The position numbers and the translations under genes were made by a program. A model generated the notes under the pieces. It had not been told where the DNA came from. It saw nothing but the letters and a program-made list of their open reading frames with translations, and did not search any database. Shown here one piece after another: positions 1 to 10,449 of a stretch of 64,000 bases of DNA; position 1 is the first letter of the stretch; every line of letters begins with the position of its first letter. This stretch comes from Turritopsis dohrnii (Eukaryota > Cnidaria > Hydrozoa > Anthoathecata > Oceaniidae): the NCBI GenBank assembly GCA_027922465.2, contig BQMF02000017.1, positions 1,054,001 through 1,118,000 of the forward strand. Direction: 5' to 3'.

Positions 1-784
1 GTTTCAATTTGCTATCGTAAATAGAAAGTCCCCATTCTAATTAAAGATATTGATAATACAGCCAAGACCTTATACAAGTAGCTTAAATAGCTAGAGAGAA
101 ACATCAAACATAAATGATGCACAGGCAGAGAGGGTGGACAAGACATTCTTGTATGTTGTTGGAGCTGAGGAGGAAACTGAGCTGAGCTGTATGTATCCAG
201 AGCTTAAAAAGCACCACAGCCCACACATGAAACAAACGATAGGCTTAAAAGAATCCAAGACATTTTCCAAAAAATAAAAGCATTCCTTTTCACACACACT
301 GTTTTATAAAACATTGAGAACTTGCTTTTAGAAAGAATGAGCGCAGTAGAATCATCGTAAGATAATTATAAATTTCTCTCCTTCTCCCTTAAATCTTCTT
401 TTAAATCTGTTCAATATTGATCAATCAACACGAGGGGTTTCTTCGGTTTCCTCTACCATTATGCGAACGGCGTGCAGACGTGAAGTCGAAAAATACCCGG
501 ATGATCACATGGCGAAAATTCAAGCCAATAAAATAGCGCTATTAAAGTTAATTAGCACCCTTTCGTAATAGTGGCGCTCTATGCACCAATGAATTTTGAG
601 TCGGCAGCTGTATGAACCAATGAACTTCGAGATAAAAAAAATCGCTAGGTTTGGACAGTAAGATGAAAAAAAAACTAAGAAAAACAACGACGAAAGTAAA
701 GGCTTTCTTGCTTACGCAGAAATCCAAAAAGAAGAAAACGGAAGCCGCTTGTAATAGCTTTCTTGCTTTCGCAGAAATCTAATT
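1..784. other. AT-rich DNA without a recognised gene
   Basis: No open frame here resembles a known protein and I see no RNA gene. The sequence is AT-rich. A phrase about pairing a cttacgcagaaatcc-type motif recurs near 700-780 and again near 47850, so part of this stretch is repetitive. Confidence 0.5.
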
Positions 785-1562
785 AATTAAAAACACAAAT
801 TCAATGACAGAATTTGTAAAGCTTTTGATTAGAAAGTCTATAAAATCAACCAATGCTATAAGTTCATACGGGTTCACCACTCAACACTGGAGCTAAACTA
901 CATAAAGACTTTTAACGTGGGATACACAGCCAAACATCAAAATAATAAAAATAATTGAAGCAATGAAATGCCCTACCAAAGTCATAATTTAATACCGAAA
1001 AGATAAAAAGTAACAACAGTAAAACATAATGCGAAACTTATATAGTACCCAGGCATAGTACGTAAACAATTACCATAACACAAAATAATGTGTAATCATC
1101 ACCAAATATAAGAATCCATCCAGCAATGCAATGCTTCTTATTTGTAGTAGCACAGTTAGTAGTCATATCACATTGTACAGCAATAATTAATGAATTTCTG
1201 AAATACACAATCCATTCTTCTCTTAACTATCCCTCACAACATCATAATTTAACCATGTGCTTCATTTCTTTAATGGTTATACACTTTTTCTTTTCTGACT
1301 TAAAAGAAAAAGATTTCAGTGAAGAGCAGCTACAATCCACACTACTGCAACAACCATATTGAAGCAAACAAAAGCAAAAGATATAAATGACAGACTGGCA
1401 GAGAGACAAAGCACCAAACATCGTCAATTTAATAAAAAGCAGACATGGTTGAGATGAGATAAGACAGCATAACACGTTCCCCATTTCCACAGTCATGAGA
1501 ACCATTTTTAATTGATCTGTAAATAAAATCTTCTTTGCTAACTAATGGCGCGCGTTACCAAA
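785..1562 (-). repeat. Family D dispersed repeat, copy 1 (partial)
   Basis: This stretch aligns by eye, with small indels, to 26370-27090, 41650-42240 and 54500-55020. Shared landmarks are the actcaacactggagct phrase, the aagcaaacaaaagc phrase and the end aaatcttctttgctaacta. Open frames in it (for example 1242-1505) recur in degraded form in the other copies, so I treat them as repeat by-products. Other copies carry a GC-rich end resembling a Helitron 3' end, which suggests a non-autonomous Helitron relative on the minus strand; that is inference. Confidence 0.55.
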
Positions 1563-1574
1563 ACAAATTTTTAC

Positions 1575-4438
1575 TTTTTTTTTTTTTTTTTTTTTTTTGG
1601 CTTGATTGATTACAGAGATATTCTACCTCATTACTTTATCTTACAAGTAGCTATCGACTATGTCACAATATCAAGCAATACCAATATCAATATCACATGT
1701 TCAATTAAGAGATCTTTGCAAGTTCTGCTAGTTCCATATCGTCGATTTTGTTAGCAACGTAGTTGGTCTGCAATGATCTCGATCCGCGAATGCATAATAT
1801 CATCGATCGTAATAGCAAAAATGACAATTTTGTGCGTATGAATGAAGTTGCGATGGATTTTGAAACTTTCCGTTTTTCAGCGATCATCTCTGCCAATCGA
1901 CTATAAAATGCTTGACATTCTCTACCCATACCTCCGTTAACGTTGAATACCAATGGCGTGAAACTTCCATTTTCAACTTGCAACACACGTTCGTTGTAGT
2001 GTTTTTTCTTCTCCACTTCATTCTTCGTAAAGCACTTCTGTAGGTTATTGTTCCTGTATCGCAGAGCGTTATGGTCAAAGACCCTTACGTCGCAAAATGC
2101 TCGTTGACCAGGACTCCAAAAGCCTACAGCACTGATGTCAAGTCTCGCTTCGTCTCCTACGTTTGCTGTCTGTTCTTCAAGCTTTTCTCCAGATAATCTA
2201 CTTAGTTGGGGCTCCTTTCTTACGTCTTTGCATACTTCATTCAAAAACGAAGCAGTGATATCCCTTACTTCGTTGTGTCGTAGCGAAACAAATCCACCCT
2301 TTTTGCAGGATAGGGCATGCTGCACATCAAATTTCTTGCCACAAGCACATTCCATTGGTGTTCTTGGGATGAACCAATTGTGTCTGAGTCTCAAAGCATC
2401 CCAGAATTGATCCTTACTTAGATTGTAATTGAACTCAGCTAACGGTAGCGTTAACCAGTTACATGTTCCAGTTTGCTGATTTGCGTCATTGCTTTTAAGT
2501 TGCTGAGAATCCATTCGTGTTCTTATATCTTTCAGCAGTTCTTCATTTCTTGTTTTTCTTTCTTTTCTGATCTCAAGTTTAATCTCTGAAGTCTTCATTT
2601 TTCGGATGTGTTGTTCTTCTTGATCGAGAATAGTTCTGGACAGGTCTTCTGTCACCTTTATGGAATTGTTGTACTCCACATCTGCAACGTCTGTAATTAT
2701 CTTGATACCAAGCCCACCAAGACGTGGAGGTAACGATAACAAGATTCTTTCGTCATTATTGCAAATGTGTCCACCCGTTAAAGCTGGTAATAAGTTATGG
2801 CGCACAGCATCTTCAACTGGATTTAAGTACGTTTTAAATCCTTTTATTGTTCTAATGAAGTATGTGTATTTGCTTTGGAATCCATTTATATAACTGGCAT
2901 AGGCAGCTTGTGGTTCTGTTGTTGCGATTTCCGAAAGTAATTTTATTTCATCTACCCAGCCCTTAACTATCTTCTCGCAATATTGTTTCTGATAGTTCGT
3001 ATCACCAATAACAGCTCCAAGATGTCGCTGACCACTTGTGGTGATCTTTATGTCCGTTCCGTTAAATATCATTTCGGCTGTTTCGTGAAATTGTCCTTTA
3101 ACTATAAACCAAGATTTAGCTGGTTGTGGATAGTAGCCAAATTTCGGACCAATTTCGCATAAGTTTTCCCACCATTGCTTTAAGGATTTCAATCTACCAA
3201 CACCTGTCAAGTCATCAGCGTATGTTACCATTTTTGTTTTATCGTCATAGTTTGCTAAAAGCTGAACCAACATCTCCAGCAAAGGTGTCAAGCCAATAGC
3301 ATATATGGCCATGGCCAGAGGGTCACCTTGTGTTGTGCCTTCTTTAGAAGCTATTTCTTTTCCACCGAGAATGAATAATCTTGCCGGATGATTGTAGCAA
3401 TTGATGACGTACTGCGATAAAATCTTGATATTATTAAGCAGAGCATTTCTATTGAGGTTATTAAATGCATTGGCTGCATCTACTAACAATACAGCTTCAC
3501 TGGATTCGCTGTCCAACATTTCTCTCATGGCGTGTATTGCGGCTTCACTGCCTGATTCCTGTCCAGAGCACATTTGTACTTTTGATGACGTTTTCAGAAC
3601 ATCCTTACGCACAGTAGACATGACCATTTTCCCAGCAATTCTACGAAGTACTTCGCCAACACCGATAGGTCGTAGTCCTGGTCTTTTGTCAAGGGGTACG
3701 AGTCTACAGGCAAGGAAAGATTCCAATGAGTTGTCCTGAATGTCTTCTCTACATATCTTTTTGACGACTTCAGCGAACGTTTTTCTCAGGTCTGTACCAC
3801 TGTCACCATACACACGTGAAACTAACATCTTTCTCCATGCATCAGCATCTAGACCGGAAGGTCCAGAGCCTCCTTTCGTATATTTCGCCGCTTTGATGAC
3901 TAGATCGGCATCAATTTCCTCGAACAGTATTGGATGAACTTGTTGCATTGGTCCCTGCAATACAATGTCTTCCTCTATTTTAACGGATTCAGGATGTTTT
4001 TGATTCAACACTTCCAACGTTTCATCCGAAAGCGGAAGTATTCCACTGGACATATTGTTTGTTATAAGTTTCAAAGCTTTGTTGACATCTCCTTTTTGCA
4101 TCAGCTGTTTGAATTGCTTTGATATGATTTTTATATCTCCTGTCACTTGTTTCGATTGTAGTTGGTGTTGAATTGCGCGGGTTTCATTCAACAATTCTTC
4201 GAATTCTCCATTATGCCATAATGTTAGTCTTCTTTCTAGAGCTCGTACATGATCTCTCGCTTTCGAATTTTTTGATGGTTTTTGTAATAGAAGGTTTGGC
4301 ATAATATGAACGGCTTTTATTGAAATATCTTTCATTGGGCTATTTTCCACCCAGAGATTCAATAATCTCGTTGTTTCTCTGATGTAATTCTTGCCGGTCG
4401 CGCCATTCGGTAGCATAAATAAATTTTTCCTCCAGTAC
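1575..4438 (-). mobile_element. Retroelement with RT and restriction-like nuclease, 5'-truncated, with TSD and poly(A)
   Basis: The insert is bounded by a 13-bp direct duplication ACAAATTTTTACT at 1563-1575 and 4439-4451. At the 3' end (low coordinate, minus strand) there is a 24-nt T run at 1575-1598, a poly(A) tail when read on the minus strand. The reading frame runs right up to the 5' junction without a start near it, so this copy is probably 5'-truncated. Poly(A), a target duplication and 5' truncation are the hallmark of target-primed reverse transcription. The flanks (gcgcgttaccaaaacaaat) recur at 28915 and 55023 without this insert, which supports the junctions. Confidence 0.85.
1705..4437 (-). 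CDS. Reverse transcriptase with C-terminal zinc knuckle and restriction-like nuclease
   Basis: An uninterrupted frame of 911 codons that starts at the truncated 5' edge; the first in-frame ATG is at 4416. Residues 1-150 hold a basic, charged region (RLTLWHNGEFEELL near 71-84). RT motifs follow: LVDAANAFN (319-327, first catalytic Asp), EGTTQGDPLAM (367-377) and YADD (407-410). The C-terminal part has a Cys-x-Cys...His...Cys knuckle (CACGKKFDVQHALSC, 698-712), then RHNEVRD (721-727) and RLDIS...FCDVRVF (766-788). This looks like a PD-(D/E)XK, restriction-like endonuclease as in RLE-type non-LTR elements. The catalytic motifs are intact, so the copy is young. The exact clade is not assigned. 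Related truncated copies lie at 4960-5775 and 23609-24507. Confidence 0.85.
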   Translation of the reverse strand, partial: YWRKNLFMLPNGATGKNYIRETTRLLNLWVENSPMKDISIKAVHIMPNLLLQKPSKNSKARDHVRALERRLTLWHNGEFEELLNETRAIQHQLQSKQVTGDIKIISKQFKQLMQKGDVNKALKLITNNMSSGILPLSDETLEVLNQKHPESVKIEEDIVLQGPMQQVHPILFEEIDADLVIKAAKYTKGGSGPSGLDADAWRKMLVSRVYGDSGTDLRKTFAEVVKKICREDIQDNSLESFLACRLVPLDKRPGLRPIGVGEVLRRIAGKMVMSTVRKDVLKTSSKVQMCSGQESGSEAAIHAMREMLDSESSEAVLLVDAANAFNNLNRNALLNNIKILSQYVINCYNHPARLFILGGKEIASKEGTTQGDPLAMAIYAIGLTPLLEMLVQLLANYDDKTKMVTYADDLTGVGRLKSLKQWWENLCEIGPKFGYYPQPAKSWFIVKGQFHETAEMIFNGTDIKITTSGQRHLGAVIGDTNYQKQYCEKIVKGWVDEIKLLSEIATTEPQAAYASYINGFQSKYTYFIRTIKGFKTYLNPVEDAVRHNLLPALTGGHICNNDERILLSLPPRLGGLGIKIITDVADVEYNNSIKVTEDLSRTILDQEEQHIRKMKTSEIKLEIRKERKTRNEELLKDIRTRMDSQQLKSNDANQQTGTCNWLTLPLAEFNYNLSKDQFWDALRLRHNWFIPRTPMECACGKKFDVQHALSCKKGGFVSLRHNEVRDITASFLNEVCKDVRKEPQLSRLSGEKLEEQTANVGDEARLDISAVGFWSPGQRAFCDVRVFDHNALRYRNNNLQKCFTKNEVEKKKHYNERVLQVENGSFTPLVFNVNGGMGRECQAFYSRLAEMIAEKRKVSKSIATSFIRTKLSFLLLRSMILCIRGSRSLQTNYVANKIDDMELAELAKIS

Positions 4439-4451
4439 ACAAATTTTTACT

Positions 4452-4830
4452 GCGCCCCCCTTGTCTTCGTTGCTCCATCTTCTCTTCGCTTTCATCCAGC
4501 TTCTACATCCTAAACGATTGAATTACTTTAACTCTTACACTCACACATTAATAAGATATCTTTTCAAAACAAACTTAAAATTAAAACCATTCGTTACCCG
4601 TGTAAATAAACATCATTTTTTCTGCAGCTAATTTTTAAAAACTTCACTGCACTTCTTCTGTATAGCCACATTATCTTATTATTGATAACTAAAATGAAAT
4701 AAGTAAAACACTGAAAATGTGCTGGATACATTCTTCCACTCGCATTTCTTCTTTGTTTTCCACTGACATAAACCATTTCACTACACTGCTTTTACATCGT
4801 AAACAAACATTTAAATACATGCATAATAAA
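4452..4830. other. Repeat flank without gene
   Basis: This continues the host repeat that was split by the retroelement. The ttgtcttcgt...ctttcatccagc stretch has relatives at 28930-28970 and 55040-55090. No coding feature is seen. Confidence 0.5.
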
Positions 4831-4912
4831 ATGTAGGAATTACGTCAGGGCGCGCAGCGCCCGCAATGTAATTCCGATTTTATGAATAAAATCGAAAGAA
4901 GATCTAATACTG
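4831..4912 (+). repeat. 82-bp inverted repeat, left arm, with internal hairpin
   Basis: It is a perfect reverse complement of 6230-6311. The arm itself folds: GGAATTAC (4836-4843) pairs with GTAATTCC (4868-4875), and inside that GGGCGC pairs with GCGCCC around a short GC-rich loop. Each arm is therefore a hairpin. Confidence 0.85.
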
Positions 4913-4946
4913 AATCCTTACAACTTAATCGGCGACCGACATAGAA

Positions 4947-5917
4947 AGAAATAAAATAAAAAATAACTGACAAAGTTAGCATTAGAACCCTTGAAGCCAG
5001 CTTGGAAGTTGGGGCATCTAACTGGCTAACAACATTGCCCGTCAAAAAATATGGTTTTCTGTTAGATAAACAGTCATTTTGGGACAGTATTTATATTCGC
5101 TATAACATACAGTTAAAGCGTCTCCCTTCAACTTGTGTTTGCGGGGCTCCTTTTAAATTGGAACACGCTCTTTCGTGTCATAAAGGTGGCTTCATATCGA
5201 TTCGTCACAATGAGGTTAGAGATTTCACAGCAGAGTTACTGTCAGAATGCTGTAAAGATGTATCAACAGAACCAGTATTACAAGAACTAACTGGCGAAGG
5301 TTTACCACCGTCAACTATCCAAACAAATGATGCTCGTGTCGATGTTGCTGCACGCGGATTCTGGGTTAAGGGGCAAGTAGCGTACTTTGATGTTAAGGTT
5401 TTCAACCCCACAGCTAAAAGCTACTTAACTCAGTCTCTAACTGCATCACACAAAAGCAATGAACAAACAAAGAAAAGAAGCTATAACCAAAGGGTAAACC
5501 GTATTGACCAAGGAAGCTTCACACCACTAGTCTTCACTTGCTTTGGCGGTATGTCGCGAGAATGCTCGACCTTTTTCAACAGACTAGCAGAGATGATTGC
5601 GGATAAAAGAAACAAACCGATCCACATTATTAAAAACTGGATAAGATGTAGAATAAACTTTAGCCTTCTCAGATGCCAGCTGCTATGTCTCAGAGGATCT
5701 AGAGGATCAAAAAGGCTGTTCGCTGAACAAGATGACGTAAATTTGATCACCACCGAATGTCAATTACAATCTTGAATCTTAACGTTTTTAATTTCTATTT
5801 CTATTTACTATAATATTGTTTATGCTGTGATTGGGAAGAAGTCATTTTTGTAATAAAATGTTGTATCAAAGATGATTGAGAGAAAAAAAAAACAAAAAAA
5901 AAACAAAAAAAAAACAA
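4947..5917 (+). mobile_element. 5'-truncated RT/nuclease retroelement with 8-bp TSD
   Basis: An 8-bp duplication ACATAGAA flanks the insert (4939-4946 and 5918-5925). The 3' end is an A-rich tail with interspersed C (5881-5917). Only the C-terminal third of the protein is present. It is inserted inside the inverted-repeat element, so it is younger than that element. Confidence 0.75.
4960..5775 (+). pseudogene. C-terminal fragment of RT/nuclease retroelement protein
   Basis: About 270 codons remain open, after an in-frame TAA at 4957-4959. The protein carries the knuckle CVCGAPFKLEHALSC, the RHNEVRD motif and the nuclease-like ARGFWVKGQVAYFDVKVF segment. These align with the C-terminus of the longer protein at 1705-4437, although the sequence is clearly a different subfamily. 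It is nearly identical to the minus-strand copy at 23609-24507. The RT domain is absent, so this is a dead fragment. The frame has stayed open, which implies a recent insertion. Confidence 0.8.
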
Positions 5918-5925
5918 ACATAGAA

Positions 5926-6229
5926 GCTCCTATGTTCTGCGAAAACGTACGCAGAACATTCTAATTATTTAATGGTAAGACCAGACTAATCTAAGAGATT
6001 CATGTGAGGTGGTATGCGAGACATGAAAGACCAGCCGGATAATTTGAAAAGAAAAAATAAGCAAAATTCAAAATCACTGATAGGTAAATGCATTAGTAGA
6101 CATAAACACCGCATAAAATATATACAAGACTGTCAGCGATGCCAGTTGGATCCTCGTCGCGGTTTGTTGTTGTAATACTTGCCTATAAAATGAATAATAA
6201 TCATTTTCAGAAAGGCGCGGGAGGGAGGG
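5926..6229. other. Short interior of the inverted-repeat element
   Basis: No coding potential recognised. A short hairpin (gttctgcg...cgcagaac near 5934-5959) is visible just after the retroelement. Confidence 0.4.
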
Positions 6230-6311
6230 CAGTATTAGATCTTCTTTCGATTTTATTCATAAAATCGGAATTACATTGCGGGCGCTGCGCGCCCTGACGT
6301 AATTCCTACAT
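6230..6311 (-). repeat. 82-bp inverted repeat, right arm
   Basis: Exact reverse complement of 4831-4912, containing the same internal hairpin (GGAATTAC at 6267-6274, GTAATTCC at 6299-6306). Confidence 0.85.
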
Positions 6312-6370
6312 TTTATTTCATAAAATCTCAATCGATCTAATACTGAATCCTTACAACCTAATCGCCTCCA

Positions 6371-7541
6371 CTACACTAAGCTAGTGGAGCCCAGATCTCC
6401 TTCCTCGGTTTGTAGCGCCCTTGTGCCTCCTAAAACAGAGTTCTGGAAGCTTGTTTGTACATTATTAACAAATTTTTTCCTATAAAATCGTTGCCATGTG
6501 GACTTAAGAGACCAAGATCCTCTTTCTAAAATTTGTTTGGCAGACAACCCTGACTGCTCCACCTTAGAAGTTGAAGCCGATCTAGTGGAATGGGCAGAGA
6601 AAATATGTGTATCTATTCCTGCATCTTTAAGAACTGATTTAATCCAACTAGCTATAGTAGAGCTTGCAACGCCTTCATAAGGTCTGACTGTGCGCAACAG
6701 CAATTGAGAGGCGCCACTTTCTTCCCTCCAATCCTTGGTACGTTGCAAATAACTATCTAAAGCTTTAACTACACATAGATCTTCATCATCAGGATAACTT
6801 GCAAAAACAACTGTAGGGTTGGATTGGCTTTGTCTCCAAGACTTGTGAAGTTTATGAAAAGTGAATTTATACTGATCATCAGATTTAATCATAAACTTTG
6901 TATCCAAATGATGAATACCTAATACCCTAGAAGCTGAAGTCAGAGCTAATAACATAGAGAGTTTTAAAGATAAAGATCTCATAGAGATTTGCTCATTGTC
7001 GTTTAAATTTTGTTTAAGATAATTCAAAACAATCTGTACATCCCAAACAAAAGTACATATGTTTTGGCTGAGGAGGCTTTTCATTAAACACTCCTGAAAT
7101 AAGGGAACTCACTTTAGGATGTTCTCCAACCGGCCTCCCATCAATTTTGTCATGGAATGCCGAAATAGCAGACCTGTGGCAACAAATAGTCCTATACTCG
7201 TAATTACATTTAAACAAATCAGCTAGATAATTCAACACATAACTTATAGGGCACTGAAATGGATCAACTTGTCGTTCAGTACACCAGCGAGCCCACTTAT
7301 TCCAGGACGATGAGTAATTTGCATTAGTACCTTTTCGTCTGGACGAAACAATGAGATTGGAAGCCTCAGATGAAATTCCCTCCTCCAGAAGGCGTTTCCT
7401 GAAATTATCCACACCGCTAGTTGTAGATTGTTTGCAATTAACATGGGATGATTCTCTCCCTTTGGATTTTTTAGAAGATTTTTCCTCTGAGGAAGAAGAA
7501 ATGGGTGTCTTACTGACAGACGTAATACTTCTGGGTACCAT
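6371..7541 (-). pseudogene. DIRS tyrosine recombinase, one frameshift
   Basis: The protein starts at an ATG at 7541 (MVPRSITSVSK). A basic, serine-rich start leads into a SAM-like core-binding region (NANYSSSWNKWARWC). The frame shifts once near 7060-7085, where the same bases are read in two frames, then continues to 6371. The second part has the catalytic set: Arg in TSASRVLGI, His-x-x-Arg in SAHSTRSASTSK and the nucleophile Tyr in WQRFYRKK. The stop codon falls inside the left terminal repeat. In DIRS elements this enzyme integrates a circular DNA intermediate without making a target duplication. All key residues are present; only the frameshift breaks it. Confidence 0.85.
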
Positions 7542-7773
7542 GTTTCAGACTGCCAAGCTGGTGTGACCAGAAGTAGAATGGGCACTTCTTCTTCCTCTAC
7601 CTTCTGTAACACTCTGTGAATCAGAGCAAAAGGGGGAAATGCATAAAGACATTTCTGATCCCATCGGTAAAGAAAAGCATCTGCACTCTGACTGTGTGGG
7701 TCTGGCTTCCAAGAATAATAAATCGGAATTTGATGAGAGAGACGGGATGCAAATAAATCTATCTATGGCTGAC

Positions 7774-8428
7774 CTACTCTCTGACATGTGTGTGTCGAGA
7801 TTCCCAATCTGCTTTGATATTGAGAGAACCTGGCAGGTATTCTGCAGTAATTGTGATCTGATGCTGCAAAAGGAACTCCCAAATCTCCTTGGCTAAATTT
7901 ATCATCAACACATTCTTTGTTCCCCCCATTTTTAAAAGGTAAGACAAAGCAGTCATGTTGTCTGTCTGAATGTGAACGGACTTGAACCTTTTCATTTTGT
8001 AAAAGGATAGAAGAGACAATTTTATAGCCATTAGTTCCAAAATATTTATGTGCAAGATCTGCTCTGCTTGAGACCACATCCCCCCTGTCTTGGTGCCTTG
8101 GCAGACTGCACCCCAGCCCATCAGGGAGGCATCGGTTTGTAACAACACCTGGGCCTTAGGTTGCACAAGAGAACGTCCATTGTACAGGGTTAAATTGTGA
8201 ACCCACCACAGATGTTCGTCCAGAGAAGCCTGACTCAAATGTACCTGAGTGGCATAAGATTGCGACATTTTCAAACTGTGGATCTGTTGTTGTTGTAAAA
8301 AACGAAATTCCAGACGAGCTGGTAACACTGCTTGGATGGTGGAAGATAAAATTCCTATCAATTGAGTCAACTCCATGACAGTGGCCACTTTTCTCTTGTA
8401 CAAACCCAGACATTGTTTTTGTATATTC
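7774..8428 (-). pseudogene. DIRS RNase H domain
   Basis: This region continues the RT in another frame. RNase H landmarks are TDASLMGWGAV (first Asp), ILELMAIKLSL (Glu), QTDNMTALSYL (Asp) and the distal NIKADWESR. It degrades the RNA strand during reverse transcription. The junction with the RT near 8430 needs a 1-nt shift. At the C-terminal end another frame (about 7774-7560) continues with IDLFASR-type residues typical of the segment after RNase H in DIRS, so a second shift is present. Confidence 0.8.
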
Positions 8429-8429
8429 A

Positions 8430-9589
8430 GAACCTTTCCCTGGCAGAGACAGAGTAATTGTCACTGAGTCCACAAACATACCCAGAAAAGTCATTTTTTG
8501 AGTAGGCTCCAGAACAGACTTTTTCAAATTTATAATGAAACCCAGGTTTTGTAACAGGAAAATGACTGTGTCTCTTGCCTTTAGGACCTCCTCTCGGGAC
8601 CGTCCTAAAATCAACATATCGTCCAGATAAATTACAATCCGTATCATCAGGCGTCTCAACATAGCAATGGGAACTTTTAATAGTTTGGTGAATATTCTGG
8701 GAGATGGACCCAAACCAAAGCAAAGGCAGAGGAACTCGTACAAGTTTCCTGACCATTCGAACCTCACAAATTTCTTGGATAATTCGTGAAGGGGAACAGT
8801 GAAATATGCATCTTTCAGATCTAATTTGCACATCCAATCGTTTTTCTTCAAAAGGAATTTCAATGAATGCAAACCTTCCATTTTGAAGTGCTCGTAAAGA
8901 ACAAATTTGTTTAGTTGTTTCAGATTTATAACAGGCCGATTTCCTCCATCTTTCTTTGGTACCAAAAACACAGAACTCAATAATTGACCCTCCGATGGAG
9001 AGACTTTCGAAATGGCCCCTTTTCTCAACATCTCCTCCACTTCCAGATTTATTAATTTCACGTCTGACAGATTTAAGGTAGGTTTGTGAGTTGACTGTTT
9101 TGGCTTTGGATCTGAAATTAAAGGGATTTGATATCCTTTTATTATTGACAGGAGAGTTTTGTCCTGTGTTAACTTTTCCCAAGCTGGGCAAAAGTGCTTC
9201 AGTCGTCCTGCTAAAGGTGCAGTTGGAATCTGCCACCCTGAAAACAGACGTTTTACAGAAGGATGAACTCGAGTAAGATCCTCCAAATTCACCCAGTTTT
9301 CTGCCAGTGGAAGCGGTACTGGAGGTTGTTTGTTGAGAAAAGGATCCTTTTCTAATTCTTGAAAAGGAGTTACCTTTGTAGTGCTGTGGTTGCCTTGAGT
9401 AGTATTGATTACGCCCCTCACCACTTCTTTGTTGATGTGGGGGGCCTGACGAAAAGGGCCTTGGCCACTTTCTACTACCAGCAGAAGATGGGGGGCGCCG
9501 ACCAGCCACTGAATTCGCATCTTGCCTGATAGACTTTGAAACCTCTGCCATGTGGTCACGATATGTTTTCCCAAATAGTTCAGAGTCAT
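8430..9589 (-). pseudogene. DIRS reverse transcriptase
   Basis: RT motifs in order are SSVFLVPKKDGGNRPVINLK, CKLDLKDAYFTVPL (first Asp), FGLGPSPRIFTKLL and VIYLDDMLIL (YLDD active site). This YLDD type with LKDAYF is usual for DIRS and Ngaro RTs. Convincing similarity begins around 9370 and ends near 8430, where the frame moves to the RNase H. The upstream part of the open frame overlaps the Gag frame and is probably not coding. Confidence 0.8.
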
Positions 9590-10234
9590 GATTTTGTAGG
9601 TAAGTAGCTTGCTCTCTTAGAGTAGAAGCTGCCTGGGCTTGCGACATTTTCGATGACGCCATCAAAATATTTCTTCTCCGTTCATACGTGATGAAGTTCA
9701 TGGACTGGCCCACCATAGTAACTGCCTTCTCTATAACAGAGGAAATTTCCTCTGGTGTAGGAAGTTCATCGTCGTCGTTGGCAGTTCTAACCTTCTCGAC
9801 CATGTTCCAAACTTTCGAAAGAGGGCCCATAATATCACCTACCTTCTCCTGAACTTTTTTTAATGACCGTTCAAATTCAAAGCTTTGGCTGTCCTTCTTG
9901 ATAAGCCCTGCCAAAGATTCGTCCAGAGTTTTGACAGGGTCGAGGTTTGAAGGTCTGGGAGCCTCAACCATAACTTGCTCCCTCAGTTCCTTGTCTGGAA
10001 TGAATTCTTCCGATGCCTCATTCGCGCAAGATGCCATGTCGTCTGGAAGAGTCCATTTAAAGGCATCCTTGACGACCTTGAACCGTTTATATGGAACATG
10101 TCCATAGTATCGTCGGGAGATTTTCGTTTCCATGTTTCGACTGTGCTATCATTAGCCACAGAAGAGTCTCCCAATGAAACACTGTCACCATCATGGCTGA
10201 CAGAAATATTGACTGCTGAAGATTCAGAAGACAT
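9270..10234 (-). pseudogene. DIRS Gag-like protein
   Basis: The likely start is the ATG at 10234 (MSSESSAVNISVS). The frame must shift near 10130 to reach the long open frame with KVVKDAFKWTLPDD, an acidic and helical middle, and FITYERRRNILMASSKMSQAQA. The C-terminal part is rich in Arg, Ser, Gly and Gln (SAGSRKWPRPF), as in nucleic-acid-binding Gag tails. It has no zinc knuckle. The 3' part overlaps the RT frame around 9290. The role assignment rests on position and composition and is less certain than for the enzymes. Confidence 0.6.
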
Positions 10235-10449
10235 AACGGTAAAAACTGACAAATCGTAATAATCGATAAATCGCAGATGAAAAGTGATAAAACTGGATGA
10301 AGATACGAAACCAAAATCCAGAGCTCCTTTCTCGATCGTGAAGAAGTTGAAAGAGGAAGGAGATCTGGGCTCCACTAGCTTAGTGTAGTGGAGGCGCTTA
10401 GGTTGTGAGGATTCAGTATTAGATCGATTGAGATTTTATGAAATAAAAT

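Larger units (their letters stand above)
4831..6311. mobile_element. Element flanked by perfect 82-bp inverted repeats, DIRS-related ends
   Basis: The arms at 4831-4912 and 6230-6311 are exact reverse complements over 82 bp. Inside the left arm's inner edge, gatctaatactgaatcctta is shared with the termini of the DIRS element at 6310-10449, so the two are related. Without the nested retroelement (4947-5917) the interior is short, about 0.35 kb, and codes for nothing I recognise. It is most simply a non-autonomous or collapsed DIRS-like element, or a fold-back element. The right arm abuts and slightly overlaps the left end of the neighbouring DIRS element. Confidence 0.6.
6310..10449 (-). mobile_element. 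DIRS-type retrotransposon with 97-bp inverted terminal repeats
   Basis: The ends 6310-6406 and 10353-10449 are inverted repeats of 97 bp with two differences seen. Between them, on the minus strand, lie Gag-like, RT, RNase H and tyrosine recombinase regions in that order. That is the DIRS arrangement: tyrosine recombinase instead of integrase, inverted termini, no LTRs and no protease. No adenine methyltransferase-like domain is seen. The ends contain a CTCCACTA...TAGTGGAG hairpin. Frame breaks between the domains show that this copy is inactive or needs frameshifting. Confidence 0.85.

Noticed and set aside
1126..1505. Small hydrophobic proteins on either strand
   Set aside because: Both frames lie in family D and reappear, degraded, at 26428-26727, 41656-41883 and 54732-54914.
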